A stretch of 57,774 nt of DNA from Hydrogenophaga sp. (GCF_018780075.1 NZ_JADMKB010000055.1:1050-58823); one strand, 5' to 3'. Positions 25,912-35,723 are shown, counted from the stretch's first letter. Program-made: numbers and translations. Notes: generated from the sequence alone by a model not told the origin.

Positions 25912-27012
25912 ATGTCTCAATCTCCTGCCGCCGTTTCACCCGATCCGATCCCGCTCGGGCAACCCCTGCCCCACCGCAAGGTCATCCGCAGCTGGCTCAC
26001 GCCGATCGCGGAGCGCCGCACCGCGATCGCCGTGCTGTTGCTGGTGCTGGATCTGGCCGTGTTTTCCGGGCTGATCACGGGCGTGGTGCTGTTCGACGCC
26101 TGGTGGGCCAAGCTGTTGTGCGGCCTCGTGGCCGGCTTCGTGATTGGCCGCCTGTTCATCATCGGGCACGACGCCTGCCATCAAAGCTACACCCCGCACC
26201 GTGGTCTGAATCGCGTGCTCGGGCGCATCGCCATGATCCCGTCGCTCACGCCCTACAGCCTGTGGGAAGTTGGTCACAACGTGGTGCACCACGGTTACAC
26301 CAACCTCAAGGGCGTCGATTTCGTCTGGGCACCGCTGACCAAGGAAGAGTTCGAGGCGCTGACGCCCCGTCGTCGCCTGATGGAGCGCATCTACCGCAGT
26401 GGCTGGGGTCCTGCGCTGTATTACCTGGTGGAGATGTGGTGGAACCGCATGTATTTCCCCCGCAAGAGCTACATGGGCACACGACGCGCCGAGTTCACCT
26501 GGGACGGTGTGTTTGTCACGGCGATGGCCGCCTTGTGGGTGGCCGCCCTGATCGGTGCGGCCTACGCGACCGAGCAGTCTGCCTGGGCGCTCGTGGGTTT
26601 TGGTTTTTTCGTGCCGTTCCTGTTCTGGAACGCCATGATCGGCTTCGTGGTCTATGTGCACCACACCCACACCGCGGTGCAGTGGCACGACGACAAGCAC
26701 GCCTGGGCCAAGGCCGCACCGTTTGTGTCGACGACGGTCCACATGACCTTCCCCATGAAAATGGGCGCGATGATGCACCACATCATGGAACATACGGCAC
26801 ACCATGTGGACATGAGCATCCCGCTGTACAAGCTCAAGAACGCCCAGAAGATTCTGGAAGAGACGCTGCCTGGGCGCATCATCATCCAGCACTTCTCCTG
26901 GCGCTGGTACTTTGAAACGGCACGCAAGTGCAAGCTGTACGACTTCACCCGCCGCTGCTGGACCGATTTCCAGGGCCGGCCGACCAGCGAATTCAAGCCC
27001 GCGGTGGTCTGA
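25912..27012 (+). CDS. Membrane fatty acid desaturase
   Basis: A 366-residue membrane enzyme of the di-iron desaturase family. The three histidine boxes are GHDACHQS, HNVVHHGYTN and EHTAHHVD, with hydrophobic segments between the first two boxes and around residues 195-245. It should introduce a double bond into acyl chains of membrane lipids; related enzymes act on carotenoids or short alkanes, so the substrate is not certain. The ATG at 25912 is chosen over an in-frame TTG 18 bases upstream. A nested inverted repeat lies in its promoter region and a terminator follows. Confidence 0.87.
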   Translation: MSQSPAAVSPDPIPLGQPLPHRKVIRSWLTPIAERRTAIAVLLLVLDLAVFSGLITGVVLFDAWWAKLLCGLVAGFVIGRLFIIGHDACHQSYTPHRGLNRVLGRIAMIPSLTPYSLWEVGHNVVHHGYTNLKGVDFVWAPLTKEEFEALTPRRRLMERIYRSGWGPALYYLVEMWWNRMYFPRKSYMGTRRAEFTWDGVFVTAMAALWVAALIGAAYATEQSAWALVGFGFFVPFLFWNAMIGFVVYVHHTHTAVQWHDDKHAWAKAAPFVSTTVHMTFPMKMGAMMHHIMEHTAHHVDMSIPLYKLKNAQKILEETLPGRIIIQHFSWRWYFETARKCKLYDFTRRCWTDFQGRPTSEFKPAVV

Positions 27013-27037
27013 GCCCGCAGTCACATGCCCGTTCACC

Positions 27038-27063
27038 AGCGCTGCCTCGGCAGCGCTTTTTTC
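27038..27063 (+). terminator. Rho-independent terminator after the desaturase gene
   Basis: AGCGCTGC-CTCG-GCAGCGCT forms a perfect 8-bp hairpin with a tetraloop and is followed by six T. A -10-like CATAAT (27079-27084) for the next gene follows it. Confidence 0.88.
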
Positions 27064-27125
27064 TGCCCGCTTCCTTTGCATAATGGCAGCTTGCCCCTGA
27101 CCACCACCCTCTGAGGAGACAGACC

Positions 27126-28040
27126 ATGAAATGGGAGAACAACCGCCAGTCCGACAATGTCGAGGACCGGCGCAATGGGGCCGGTGGGCTGGGCGGCATG
27201 CTCGGCGGTGGTGGCGGGGGGCAGCGGCGCGTGGGAGGCCGTGGGATCGGTCTCGGGACCATCGTGGTCGCCCTGCTGGCGGGGTGGATTTTTGGCATCA
27301 ATCCCATGACCATCCTGGGCTTTCTCGGCGGAGGCGGAGGGCTGACACCCGAGGTCACCCAGAGTGCACCGGCGACGGTCGGCACCGGGAAGCCCTCGGA
27401 CCAGATGGGGCAGTTCGTGTCGTCCGTGCTGGCGGGCACCGAAGACGTCTGGACCGCCGTGTTCCAGCAAAGCGGCGCCCAGTACCAGAAGCCGCGTCTG
27501 GTGCTCTTCAGCGGTGCCACGCCCACCGCCTGTGGCACGGGTCAGTCCGCCATGGGGCCGTTCTATTGCCCGGGCGACCAGAAGGTCTACATTGACCTGA
27601 GCTTTTACGAGACCATGCGCCGCCAGTTGGGTGCCCCCGGCGACTTCGCGCAGGCCTACGTGGTGGCCCACGAGGTGGGACACCATGTGCAAAACCAGAT
27701 GGGGTTGACGGACAAAATGGAACAGGCCCGGCAACGGGTGAGCGAGCGCGAATACAACGCGCTGTCGGTCCGGCTGGAGCTTCAGGCCGACTGTTTCGCT
27801 GGCATCTGGGCCCACCACAACCACAAGAGCAAGGCCATTCTGGAACCGGGTGATGTCGAGGAAGCACTGAACGCCGCTGCCGCCATCGGCGACGATGCCT
27901 TGCAACGCAAGAGCCAGGGGCAGGTCGTGCCCGACAGCTTCACCCACGGCACCAGCGAACAGCGCCAGCGCTGGTTCAACACGGGGCTGGAGTCGGGCAG
28001 CGTGAAGGCGTGCGACACCTTCAACGCGCGGGCCATCTGA
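27126..28040 (+). CDS. Neutral zinc metallopeptidase, YpfJ family
   Basis: A 304-residue protein of the family called YpfJ or putative neutral zinc metallopeptidase. The N-terminus is rich in Gly and Arg, followed by one membrane segment ([17 protein letters not shown]) and GGGGG. The catalytic motif [12 protein letters not shown] is in the middle, with the third ligand region [15 protein letters not shown] after it. The active domain would face the periplasm. The physiological substrate is unknown in the family. The [16 protein letters not shown] start is typical. Confidence 0.9.
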   Translation: MKWENNRQSDNVEDRRNGAGGLGGMLGGGGGGQRRVGGRGIGLGTIVVALLAGWIFGINPMTILGFLGGGGGLTPEVTQSAPATVGTGKPSDQMGQFVSSVLAGTEDVWTAVFQQSGAQYQKPRLVLFSGATPTACGTGQSAMGPFYCPGDQKVYIDLSFYETMRRQLGAPGDFAQAYVVAHEVGHHVQNQMGLTDKMEQARQRVSEREYNALSVRLELQADCFAGIWAHHNHKSKAILEPGDVEEALNAAAAIGDDALQRKSQGQVVPDSFTHGTSEQRQRWFNTGLESGSVKACDTFNARAI

Positions 28041-28148
28041 ACGGTGTTTCGCCCTGTGCGGGGCAAATACTGGGTGAAAAACGCCCAAAGTGAGACAATA
28101 CCGGGTTAACGCGTATCCAGCGGACGGTCTTGTTCCGCGCGCACAGCA

Positions 28149-29618
28149 ATGACCCAATCCTTCTCCCAACTCTCCCTGTCTCCCCTTCTGGAGCGCGCCG
28201 TGGCCGAAATGGGCTACGAGAACATGACGCCGATCCAGGCGCAGGCCATCCCCGTGGTGCTGCAGGGGCGTGACGTGATGGGTGCGGCCCAGACCGGCAC
28301 CGGCAAAACCGCTGCTTTCACCCTGCCGCTGCTGCAGCGCATGATGAAACACGACAACACGTCCACGTCGCCCGCCCGCCATCCGGTGCGCGCGCTGGTC
28401 CTGCTGCCCACGCGCGAGCTGGCCGACCAGGTGGCCGAGCAGGTCAAGCTCTACGCCAAATACACCAACCTGCGCAGCACCGTGGTGTTCGGTGGCATGG
28501 ACATGAAGCCGCAGACCGCCGAGCTGAAGAAGGGCGTCGAGGTGCTGGTCGCCACGCCGGGCCGGTTGCTGGACCACATCGAAGCCAAGAACTGTGTGTT
28601 GAACCAGGTCGAGTACGTGGTGCTCGACGAAGCCGACCGCATGCTCGACATCGGGTTCCTGCCCGACCTGCAACGCATCCTGAGCTACCTGCCCAAGCAG
28701 CGCACCACGCTGCTGTTCTCGGCCACGTTCTCGCCCGAGATCAAACGCCTGGCCAACAGCTACCTGCAGGATCCGGTGACCATCGAGGTGGCCCGCTCCA
28801 ACGCCACAGCGTCCACGGTGGAGCAGCATTTCTACCGCATCGATGACGACGACAAGCGCTCCGTGCTCAAGAAGATCCTGCAGGAACGCGGCATCAAGCA
28901 GGCGTTTGTGTTCGTCAACAGCAAGCTCGGTTGTGCGCGACTCGCGCGTTCGCTGGAGCGCGAAGGCCTGAACACCACGGCCCTGCACGGTGACAAGAGC
29001 CAGGACGAACGCCTGAAGGCGCTGGAAGCCTTCAAGAGCGGTGCCGTCGATCTGCTGGTCTGCACCGACGTGGCCGCGCGCGGCCTCGACATCAAGGACG
29101 TGCCGGCGGTGTTCAATTTCGACATCCCGTTCAACGCTGAAGACTATGTGCACCGCATCGGGCGCACCGGCCGCGCCGGCGCTTCCGGTCTGGCGGTGTC
29201 GTTCGTCAGCGGGCGCGACGCGCGCCTGATGGGCGACCTGGAGAAGCTGCTGGGCAAAAAGCTGGAGCTGGAAGCTCTGGAACTGGAAGCGGACAAGCGG
29301 CCGGCGGGCCACTTCAACGACGGTCAGCGCGCGTGGCAACAGCCCGAAGAAGCCCGCGAGCAGCGTGAGATCCGTGAAAGCCGGGGCAGCCGCCCCGAGC
29401 GCGAAGCACGCGCGCCGTCCGGCCGCCCTCCCGTGCGCCCGGTCCGTGCACCCGCCGATCCGCTGTTCGACAAGCCGTATGAGCCGACCTTGAGTGCCGA
29501 TGCCACGCCGTCGTGGGAAACGGCACAGAAGCCGACCAGCCGCCTGTCGCCCAACATCAAGCCCCGCAAGAAGGTGCCCGCGCTGTTCAAGAGCGCGCCG
29601 GTGGCCGAGAGCGGCTGA
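28149..29618 (+). CDS. rhlE: DEAD-box RNA helicase, RhlE-like
   Basis: A 489-residue ATP-dependent RNA helicase. The Q motif (MTPIQAQAIP), motif I (AQTGTGKT), PTRELADQV, TPGRL, DEAD, SAT and HRIGRTGRAG are all present in order. The tail after residue 380 is rich in Arg, Glu and Pro and ends with the basic stretch NIKPRKKVPALFKS, which fits the RhlE subgroup involved in rRNA and RNA turnover. The 108-base leader (28041-28148) holds small hairpins, common for cold-shock helicases, but no element I can name. Confidence 0.9.
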   Translation: MTQSFSQLSLSPLLERAVAEMGYENMTPIQAQAIPVVLQGRDVMGAAQTGTGKTAAFTLPLLQRMMKHDNTSTSPARHPVRALVLLPTRELADQVAEQVKLYAKYTNLRSTVVFGGMDMKPQTAELKKGVEVLVATPGRLLDHIEAKNCVLNQVEYVVLDEADRMLDIGFLPDLQRILSYLPKQRTTLLFSATFSPEIKRLANSYLQDPVTIEVARSNATASTVEQHFYRIDDDDKRSVLKKILQERGIKQAFVFVNSKLGCARLARSLEREGLNTTALHGDKSQDERLKALEAFKSGAVDLLVCTDVAARGLDIKDVPAVFNFDIPFNAEDYVHRIGRTGRAGASGLAVSFVSGRDARLMGDLEKLLGKKLELEALELEADKRPAGHFNDGQRAWQQPEEAREQREIRESRGSRPEREARAPSGRPPVRPVRAPADPLFDKPYEPTLSADATPSWETAQKPTSRLSPNIKPRKKVPALFKSAPVAESG

Positions 29619-29633
29619 CCCCCGTCAGGGGGT
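29618..29633. terminator. Weak hairpin between convergent helicase and apaH genes
   Basis: ACCCCC-GTCA-GGGGGT forms a 6-bp hairpin that straddles the two converging stop codons. There is no T run on either strand, so terminator function is only a possibility suggested by position. Confidence 0.3.
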
Positions 29634-30461
29634 GCCCGGCTTGCGGGCCTGGACGCATTTCACTGAAATGCGCTCCACCTCGGCCGGCGTCCCGCCCAGT
29701 CGGGCCGCCGTGAGGCACCCGCCCCACACGCAGCCCGTGTCCAGCGGCAGCAGGTTCGGTCGCTGCACGTTGCCCAGTGTGGACCAGTGACCGAAGGCGA
29801 TCGGCACGCCGGCCGTGTGCCGTCCTGGCACGTCGAACCAGGGCATGAATCCCTCGGGTGCGGCGTTCGCGTCGTCCTTGGTGTCGAACTCCATGATCCC
29901 TTGCGCCGTACAGAAGCGCAGTCGTGTGAAGGTGTTGACGATGACGCGCAGGCGTTCCGCGCCTTGCCAGCTGTCGCTCCAGAAGTCGGGCTGGTTGCCG
30001 TACATGTCCCACAGAAAGCGGGCCCAGTCCGGGCTGCGCAGCACCGCTTCCAGCTCCCCGGCGAGGGCCAGCGTCTGCGCCAGGTCCCATTGCGGCAGCA
30101 CGCCGGCGTGCACCATCAGCCAGCCGTGGGCGTGCAGCGCCATGGGGCGCGTGCGCAGCCAGTCCAGCAGCTGACCGCGGTCGGGGGCATCGAGGATCTC
30201 GGCGACGGTGTCGTTGCGGTGGGGTTTGCGCACGCCGTGCGCCGTGGCCAGCAGGTGCAGGTCGTGGTTGCCCAGCAGGCTGTGCGCGGCGCCGTCGAGC
30301 GCGATGAGGCGCCGCAGCACGGCCAGCGACGCCGGCCCCCGGTTGACGAGGTCGCCCAGCAGGTACAGCGTGTCGCGACTGGGGGAGAAGTGAATCTTGT
30401 CGAGCAGGCGGCCCAGGGCGTCGTCGCAGCCCTGGATGTCGCCGATGAGGTAGTTGGCCAT
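29625..30461 (-). CDS. apaH: Symmetrical bis(5'-nucleosyl)-tetraphosphatase
   Basis: A 278-residue metallophosphatase that splits Ap4A into two ADP. Motifs are GDIQGCDDAL, LGDLVNRGPAS and GNHDLHLLA, in the usual order. The start at 30461 (MANYLIGD) matches the family; an ATG 15 bases upstream is in frame. It diverges from the CNNM/CBS protein gene across about 70 bases. ApaH also helps remove Np4 caps from mRNA in enterobacteria; whether that holds here is unknown. Confidence 0.95.
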   Translation of the reverse strand: MANYLIGDIQGCDDALGRLLDKIHFSPSRDTLYLLGDLVNRGPASLAVLRRLIALDGAAHSLLGNHDLHLLATAHGVRKPHRNDTVAEILDAPDRGQLLDWLRTRPMALHAHGWLMVHAGVLPQWDLAQTLALAGELEAVLRSPDWARFLWDMYGNQPDFWSDSWQGAERLRVIVNTFTRLRFCTAQGIMEFDTKDDANAAPEGFMPWFDVPGRHTAGVPIAFGHWSTLGNVQRPNLLPLDTGCVWGGCLTAARLGGTPAEVERISVKCVQARKPGTP

Positions 30462-30532
30462 GAGGCGATTGTCCATGGCCTGCGCATCGAGACAGGGGTG
30501 GCATTTTTCTGGGAGACAATTCCCCTCAAGCC

Positions 30533-31825
30533 ATGGACACCCTGCTCATCATCTTTCTCACCCTGCTCAACGGCGCCTTCGCCATGTCCGAGATGTCGCT
30601 CGCGGCCAGCCGCAAGGCGCGGCTCGCTGCGATGGCCGAATCGGGCGACAAGGGGGCGCAGGCCGCGCTGAAGCTGCTGGAGCACCCCACCCAGTTCCTT
30701 TCGTCGGTGCAGGTGGGCATCACCTCCATCGGCATGCTCAACGGCATCGTGGGCGAGGCGGCTTTCAGCGGCGATCTGTCGCTGGCCTTGCAGGGCTGGG
30801 GCCTGACGCCCGGTACCGCCGAAGTCAGTGCCACGGCCATCGTGGTGGCGGTCATCACCTTCGTGACCATCGTCTTTGGCGAGCTGGTGCCCAAGCGCAT
30901 CGGTCAGCTGTACCCGGAGGCCGTGGCGCGCGGCGTGTCGCGCCCGATGACCTTCGTGGCCAAGGCGGCCAAGCCCTTTGTGTGGCTGCTCACGCACACC
31001 ACGCAGTGGGTGCTCAAGCTGCTGCGCATCAACACCAACGCACAGCAGCATGTGACGGAAGAAGAGATCAACGCCAGCCTGGAGGAGGGCGTGGACGCAG
31101 GCATCATCGAAGAGCACGAGCACCAGATGGTGCGCAACGTGTTCCTGCTCGACGACCGGCAGCTCACCTCCATCATGGTGCCGCGCGACGACATCGCCTG
31201 GCTGGACGCGGAAGACCCGGTGTCGGCGGCGGTGCAGAAGGCCTGGACCACCGGCCACTCCTGGTACCCGGTCTGCCGGGGCGGGCTGGACGATGTGGTG
31301 GGCGTGATCCACCTGCCGCAGATGCTGGCGCTGCAGGCCGAAGGCGTCGCCGACGCGATCATCCGCCACGTGCAGCCGGCGGTGTTCGTGCCCGAAACGC
31401 TGAGCGGCATGGAGCTGCTGGAGCAGTTTCGCGAACGCTCCACGCGCATGGTTTTCGTGGTGGACGAATACGGTGTGGTGCAGGGCGTGCTGACGCCGCT
31501 GGACATGCTCGAAGCCATCACCGGCGAGCTCTCGCCGCACGAAGACGTGGAGGCCTGGGCCACGCAGCGCGAAGACGGTGCCTGGCTCGTCGACGGGGCG
31601 ATGCCGGTGGCCGAGTTGAAGTCACGCCTGGACATCGACGAGCTGCCCGACGAAGACAAGGGCCGCTACGCCACGGTGGCCGGCCTGATGCAGACGGTGG
31701 CCGGCGAGTTGTTGGAGCAGGGCGCGGCCGTCGAGTGCGCCGGTTGGCGCTTCGAGGTGCTGGTGCTCGACGGGCGCCGCATCGATCAGGTGCTGATCCA
31801 GCCCGGCGAGACCGACCCCGACTGA
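30533..31825 (+). CDS. CNNM/HlyC-CorC family protein with CBS domains
   Basis: A 430-residue inner-membrane protein. The N-terminal DUF21/CNNM domain (about 1-190) has several hydrophobic segments and the motif NGAFAMSEMSLAASRKARL. Two CBS motifs follow (about 205-330; IMVPRDDIAWLDAED is the entry) and a C-terminal CorC/HlyC domain closes the protein. The family is linked to Mg2+ or Co2+ efflux. No haemolytic role should be read into the old name. It starts 72 bases from the divergent apaH and its end is 11 bases from the convergent cbbR stop. Confidence 0.9.
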   Translation: MDTLLIIFLTLLNGAFAMSEMSLAASRKARLAAMAESGDKGAQAALKLLEHPTQFLSSVQVGITSIGMLNGIVGEAAFSGDLSLALQGWGLTPGTAEVSATAIVVAVITFVTIVFGELVPKRIGQLYPEAVARGVSRPMTFVAKAAKPFVWLLTHTTQWVLKLLRINTNAQQHVTEEEINASLEEGVDAGIIEEHEHQMVRNVFLLDDRQLTSIMVPRDDIAWLDAEDPVSAAVQKAWTTGHSWYPVCRGGLDDVVGVIHLPQMLALQAEGVADAIIRHVQPAVFVPETLSGMELLEQFRERSTRMVFVVDEYGVVQGVLTPLDMLEAITGELSPHEDVEAWATQREDGAWLVDGAMPVAELKSRLDIDELPDEDKGRYATVAGLMQTVAGELLEQGAAVECAGWRFEVLVLDGRRIDQVLIQPGETDPD

Positions 31826-31836
31826 TCGCCTGATCG

Positions 31837-32751
31837 TCAGCGCGCCCGGCCTGGCGTGGGCTGGTGCTCGAACATCCAGTCCTTGAACGCCAGCGCCGCC
31901 GCCGAGAGCCGCTTGCCGCGCGGGTACACCACGTGCCAGCGGCGGATCAACGGAAAGCCCACCACATCGAGCTGCACCAGCTCGCCCAGCGCCAGCTCCG
32001 CCGTGACCGTGTGGGTGGAGAGAACGGCCAGGCCCAGACCGCCGGCCACGGTCTGTTTGATGGCTTCGTTGCTGCCCACCTCCAGCCGGTTCTTCAGCGT
32101 CACGCCCTGACTGGAAAAGAACTTTTCGGAGGTGAGTCGCGTGCCCGAACCGGGCTCCCTCATGATGAACGGCTCGCTCGCCAGGCGCTTCGGCGCGATG
32201 CGCTTCTTGCCCACCAGCGGGTGGTCGGGCGGCGCCACCAGCACCAGCGGGTTGTCGGCAAACGGTTCGCTCACCACGTCCAGCTGCTCCGGCGGCTGAC
32301 CCATGATGCAGAGGTCGTCCTGGTTGTTCGCCAGGCGCTGCAGCAGGTTCTCGCGGTTGCCGACCACCATCGCCACCTCGATGCCCGGGTGCGCCGCACA
32401 GAAGCCGCCCAGCAGCTTGGGCACGGTGTATTTCACGGTCGTGAGGATGGCCAGCTTCAGGCTGCCGCGCTCCATGCCCTGCAGCGCTGCCAGCTCCTCG
32501 GCCAGGCGCTCCATGCGGCTCTCGATGTCCTCACAGGCCTCGGCCAGCGTCCGGCCGGCGGCGGTGAGGTAGATCTTCTTTCCCAACTGCTCGAACAGCG
32601 GCTGGCCCACCGTTTCCGACAGCTGCTTGACCTGCAGCGAGAGCGTGGGCGGTGAGAGGTGCAGCGCCTCGGCGGCGCGGGCAAAGCTGCTGTGGCGCGC
32701 GACGGCCAGAAAGATGCGCAGCTGGTGCAGGGTGGCGTGTCTCAGGTTCAT
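31837..32751 (-). CDS. cbbR: LysR-type regulator of the RuBisCO operon
   Basis: A 304-residue LysR protein. The winged HTH is in SFARAAEALHLSPPTLSLQVKQLSE reading (about 20-45; segment SPPTLSLQVKQL is the recognition helix), followed by a standard effector domain with ELVQLDVVGFPLIRRWHVVY near the end. It is divergent from cbbL, the universal cbbR arrangement, and two TNA-N7-TNA sites lie between them. CbbR senses metabolites such as NADPH or RuBP in other species. Confidence 0.93.
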   Translation of the reverse strand: MNLRHATLHQLRIFLAVARHSSFARAAEALHLSPPTLSLQVKQLSETVGQPLFEQLGKKIYLTAAGRTLAEACEDIESRMERLAEELAALQGMERGSLKLAILTTVKYTVPKLLGGFCAAHPGIEVAMVVGNRENLLQRLANNQDDLCIMGQPPEQLDVVSEPFADNPLVLVAPPDHPLVGKKRIAPKRLASEPFIMREPGSGTRLTSEKFFSSQGVTLKNRLEVGSNEAIKQTVAGGLGLAVLSTHTVTAELALGELVQLDVVGFPLIRRWHVVYPRGKRLSAAALAFKDWMFEHQPTPGRAR

Positions 32752-32774
32752 CGGGGTTTTTAAAAGATTGACTT

Positions 32775-32803
32775 TGATAAATCATCATCGTAAAAACATT
32801 TTA
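32775..32803. promoter_or_regulatory. Tandem CbbR binding sites in the cbbR-cbbL promoter region
   Basis: Two motifs of the CbbR form TNA-N7-TNA follow each other: TGA-N7-TCA at 32775-32787 and TAA-N7-TTA at 32791-32803. The second lies inside the perfect dyad GTAAAA-ACA-TTTTAC (32790-32804). They sit in a strikingly AT-rich stretch of the 183-base divergent gap, 24-52 bases from the cbbR start. The remainder of the gap, up to the AAGGAG ribosome site at about 32921, shows no other clear element. Confidence 0.72.
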
Positions 32804-32934
32804 CTTTTATTTATTGTTGTGGCGGCCAACAATTCGCTTCAGTTCAGAGCAGTCGCACCCCGAAAGACAGCACAGCCCGGGCCGCTTTGGGCGACACATC
32901 GAGACGTTCGACCACCCGAGAAGGAGCAACACGC

Positions 32935-34356
32935 ATGGCCACCAAAACCTACAACGCCGGTGTCAAGGAATACCGCAGCATGTACTGGGAACCCCACTAC
33001 ACCCCCAAGGACACCGACATCCTCGCCTGTTTCAAGATCACGCCGCAGCCCGGTGTGGACCGCGAGGAAGTGGCCGCCGCCGTGGCCGCCGAGTCGTCCA
33101 CCGGCACCTGGACCACGGTCTGGACCGACCTGCTGACCGACCTGGACTACTACAAGGGCCGCGCCTACCGCATCGAAGACGTGCCCGGCGACGACACCTG
33201 CTTCTACGCCTTCGTGGCCTACCCGATCGACCTGTTCGAAGAAGGCTCGGTCGTCAACGTGCTGACCTCGCTGGTGGGCAACGTGTTCGGCTTCAAGGCC
33301 TTGCGCGCCCTGCGCCTGGAGGACATCCGCTTCCCGATCGCGTATGTGAAGACCTGCGGCGGCCCGCCCCACGGCATCCAGGTCGAGCGCGACATCATGA
33401 ACAAGTACGGCCGCCCGCTGCTGGGCTGCACCATCAAGCCCAAGCTGGGCCTGTCGGGCAAGAACTACGGCCGCGCGGTGTACGAATGCCTGCGCGGGGG
33501 CCTGGACTTCACCAAGGACGACGAGAACGTCAATTCGCAGCCCTTCATGCGCTGGCGCCAGCGTTTCGACTTCGTGCAGGAGGCCATCGAGAAGGCCGAG
33601 CGCGAGACCGGCGAACGCAAGGGCCACTACCTGAACGTGACCGCGCCCACGCCCGAAGAGATGTACAAGCGCGCCGAGTACGCGAAGGAACTGGGCTCGC
33701 CGATCATCATGCACGACTACCTCACGGGTGGCCTGTGCGCCAACACCGGCCTGGCCAACTGGTGCCGCGACAACGGCATGCTGCTGCACATCCACCGCGC
33801 CATGCACGCCGTGCTCGACCGCAACCCGCACCACGGCATCCACTTCCGCGTGCTGACCAAGGTGCTGCGCCTGTCCGGTGGTGACCACCTGCACTCCGGC
33901 ACCGTGGTGGGCAAGCTCGAAGGCGATCGCGCCTCCACCCTGGGCTGGATCGACATCATGCGTGACGAGTTCATCCAGGAAGACCGCAGCCGCGGCATCT
34001 TCTTCGACCAGGACTTCGGCTCCATGCCCGGCGTGATGCCGGTGGCCTCCGGTGGCATCCACGTCTGGCACATGCCGGCGCTGGTCAACATCTTCGGCGA
34101 CGACTCGGTGCTGCAGTTCGGCGGCGGCACGCTGGGCCATCCCTGGGGCAACGCCGCCGGGGCCGCGGCCAACCGCGTGGCGCTGGAAGCCTGCGTCAAG
34201 GCGCGCAACGAAGGTGTGGCGGTGGAGAAGGAAGGCAAGGCCGTGCTGAACGAAGCCGCCAAGCATTCGCCCGAACTCAAGATCGCCATGGAAACCTGGA
34301 AAGAGATCAAGTTCGAGTTCGACACCGTGGACAAGCTCGACGTGGCCCACAAGTAA
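32935..34356 (+). CDS. cbbL: RuBisCO large subunit, form IA
   Basis: A 473-residue large chain that fixes CO2 onto ribulose-1,5-bisphosphate. The active-site segments [29 protein letters not shown] (carbamylated Lys and metal ligands), [26 protein letters not shown] and [10 protein letters not shown] are intact. The N-terminus [18 protein letters not shown] and overall wording match form IA of proteobacteria. AAGGAG precedes the ATG at 32935. The pairing with cbbQ and cbbO identifies the IAq type. No carboxysome genes follow. Confidence 0.98.
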   Translation: MATKTYNAGVKEYRSMYWEPHYTPKDTDILACFKITPQPGVDREEVAAAVAAESSTGTWTTVWTDLLTDLDYYKGRAYRIEDVPGDDTCFYAFVAYPIDLFEEGSVVNVLTSLVGNVFGFKALRALRLEDIRFPIAYVKTCGGPPHGIQVERDIMNKYGRPLLGCTIKPKLGLSGKNYGRAVYECLRGGLDFTKDDENVNSQPFMRWRQRFDFVQEAIEKAERETGERKGHYLNVTAPTPEEMYKRAEYAKELGSPIIMHDYLTGGLCANTGLANWCRDNGMLLHIHRAMHAVLDRNPHHGIHFRVLTKVLRLSGGDHLHSGTVVGKLEGDRASTLGWIDIMRDEFIQEDRSRGIFFDQDFGSMPGVMPVASGGIHVWHMPALVNIFGDDSVLQFGGGTLGHPWGNAAGAAANRVALEACVKARNEGVAVEKEGKAVLNEAAKHSPELKIAMETWKEIKFEFDTVDKLDVAHK

Positions 34357-34388
34357 TCCGAGACCAGCGAATCGAAAGGACATACACC

Positions 34389-34742
34389 ATGAGCATGCAA
34401 GACTACAACTCCCGCCTGTCCGACCCGGCCAGCCGCAAGTTCGAGACCTTCTCCTACCTGCCTGCGATGACCCAGGACGAGATCCGCAAGCAGGTCGAGT
34501 ACCTCGTGAAGAAAGGCCTGAACCCGGCCATCGAGCACACCGAGCCGCAGTACCTGATGGACTCCTACTGGTACATGTGGAAGCTGCCCATGTTCGGCGA
34601 GACCGACGTGGACAAGGTGCTGGCCGAGTGCGAGGCCTGCCGCCAGGCCAACCCGGACAACCACGTGCGCCTGATCGGCTACGACAACTTCAAGCAGTCG
34701 CAGGGCGCGAGCATGGTGATCTATCGAGGCAAGACGGTCTGA
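34389..34742 (+). CDS. cbbS: RuBisCO small subunit, form IA
   Basis: A 117-residue small chain starting 32 bases after cbbL. It contains [19 protein letters not shown] near the start and [13 protein letters not shown] in the middle, the usual form IA features. It completes the L8S8 holoenzyme. A 177-base gap with a strong hairpin separates it from cbbQ. Confidence 0.97.
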   Translation: MSMQDYNSRLSDPASRKFETFSYLPAMTQDEIRKQVEYLVKKGLNPAIEHTEPQYLMDSYWYMWKLPMFGETDVDKVLAECEACRQANPDNHVRLIGYDNFKQSQGASMVIYRGKTV

Positions 34743-34919
34743 CCACGGAAGTTCATCCCGACGAGCGCCATGAAGCGCGAGCCGGGGTGACCGGCGCAGT
34801 GAGGTAAAGGAGGAGCCGGCCGCAGGCCGGCGGGGGACACGAACGGAGTCGGCCACGCCGCACCACGCGGTGCAGGCCAACGCAACAAGACAACGAGTGC
34901 AAGGTCTGTGGAGACGAAC
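34743..34919 (+). other. Structured spacer between cbbS and cbbQ
   Basis: This 177-base spacer has no credible gene. It holds a 7-bp perfect hairpin, GCCGGCC-GCA-GGCCGGC (34815-34831), preceded by a purine-rich AGGTAAAGGAGGAG stretch and followed by several smaller GC dyads. There is no T run, so partial termination, mRNA processing or 3'-end protection of the cbbLS message are the options. It is not one of the four copies of the structured repeat. Confidence 0.5.
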
Positions 34920-35723
34920 ATGAGCGACAACCTCGACGCCTACCGCGTCGCCGCACAACCCTATTACCGCCCGGTGGCCGACGAGGTCGAGCTGTACGAG
35001 GCCGCGTACTCGGTGCGCATGCCCATGATGCTCAAGGGTCCGACCGGTTGCGGCAAGACGCGCTTTGTCGAGTACATGGCGTGGAAGCTGAACAAGCCTC
35101 TGATCACCGTGGCCTGCAACGAAGACATGACCGCCAGCGACCTGGTCGGCCGCTTCCTGCTGGACGCCAACGGCACCCGCTGGCAGGACGGCCCGCTGGC
35201 CCTGGCCGCGCGCCACGGCGCCATCTGCTACCTCGACGAAGTGGTCGAAGCCCGGCAGGACACGACGGTGGTCATCCACCCGCTGACCGACAACCGCCGC
35301 GTTCTGCCGCTGGAAAAGAAGGGCGAGCTGGTCAAGGCCCACCCCGACTTCCAGATCGTCATCTCCTACAACCCGGGCTACCAGAGCCTGATGAAGGACC
35401 TGAAACAGTCCACCAAGCAGCGCTTCGGCGCGCTGGATTTCAACTACCCCGAACACGCCATCGAAACCGAGATCGTGGCCCACGAGACCGGCGTGAGCGC
35501 CGATGTGGCGGGCAAGCTGGTCGGCATTGCCGAGCGTGCGCGCAACCTCAAGGGCCACGGCCTGGACGAAGGCATCTCCACCCGCATGCTGATCTACGCG
35601 GGCAGCCTGATCGCCAAAGGGGTGGCCGCGCAGGCCGCCTGCCGCGTGGCCCTGGTGCGTCCGATCACGGACGACCCGGACATGCGCGACGCGCTGGATG
35701 CCGCCGTTTCAACGTTCTTCTGA
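34920..35723 (+). CDS. cbbQ: RuBisCO activase ATPase subunit CbbQ
   Basis: A 267-residue MoxR-type AAA+ ATPase. Walker A GPTGCGKT is at residues 40-47 and Walker B AICYLDEVVEA at about 101-111; the sensor region VISYNPGY follows. CbbQ hexamers with CbbO remodel inhibited form I RuBisCO. The ATG at 34920 is used because GTGGAG lies upstream. cbbO starts 5 bases after its stop. Confidence 0.96.
   Translation: MSDNLDAYRVAAQPYYRPVADEVELYEAAYSVRMPMMLKGPTGCGKTRFVEYMAWKLNKPLITVACNEDMTASDLVGRFLLDANGTRWQDGPLALAARHGAICYLDEVVEARQDTTVVIHPLTDNRRVLPLEKKGELVKAHPDFQIVISYNPGYQSLMKDLKQSTKQRFGALDFNYPEHAIETEIVAHETGVSADVAGKLVGIAERARNLKGHGLDEGISTRMLIYAGSLIAKGVAAQAACRVALVRPITDDPDMRDALDAAVSTFF

Noticed and set aside
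29618..29633. Hairpin between convergent helicase and apaH genes as a strong bidirectional terminator
   Set aside because: The stem is only 6 bp and there is no T run on either strand. It is listed as a weak candidate only.
34743..34919. Spacer between cbbS and cbbQ as a fifth copy of the structured repeat
   Set aside because: It has a GCCGG-type hairpin but lacks the C-run/G-run hairpin and the enclosing outer stem of the four real copies.
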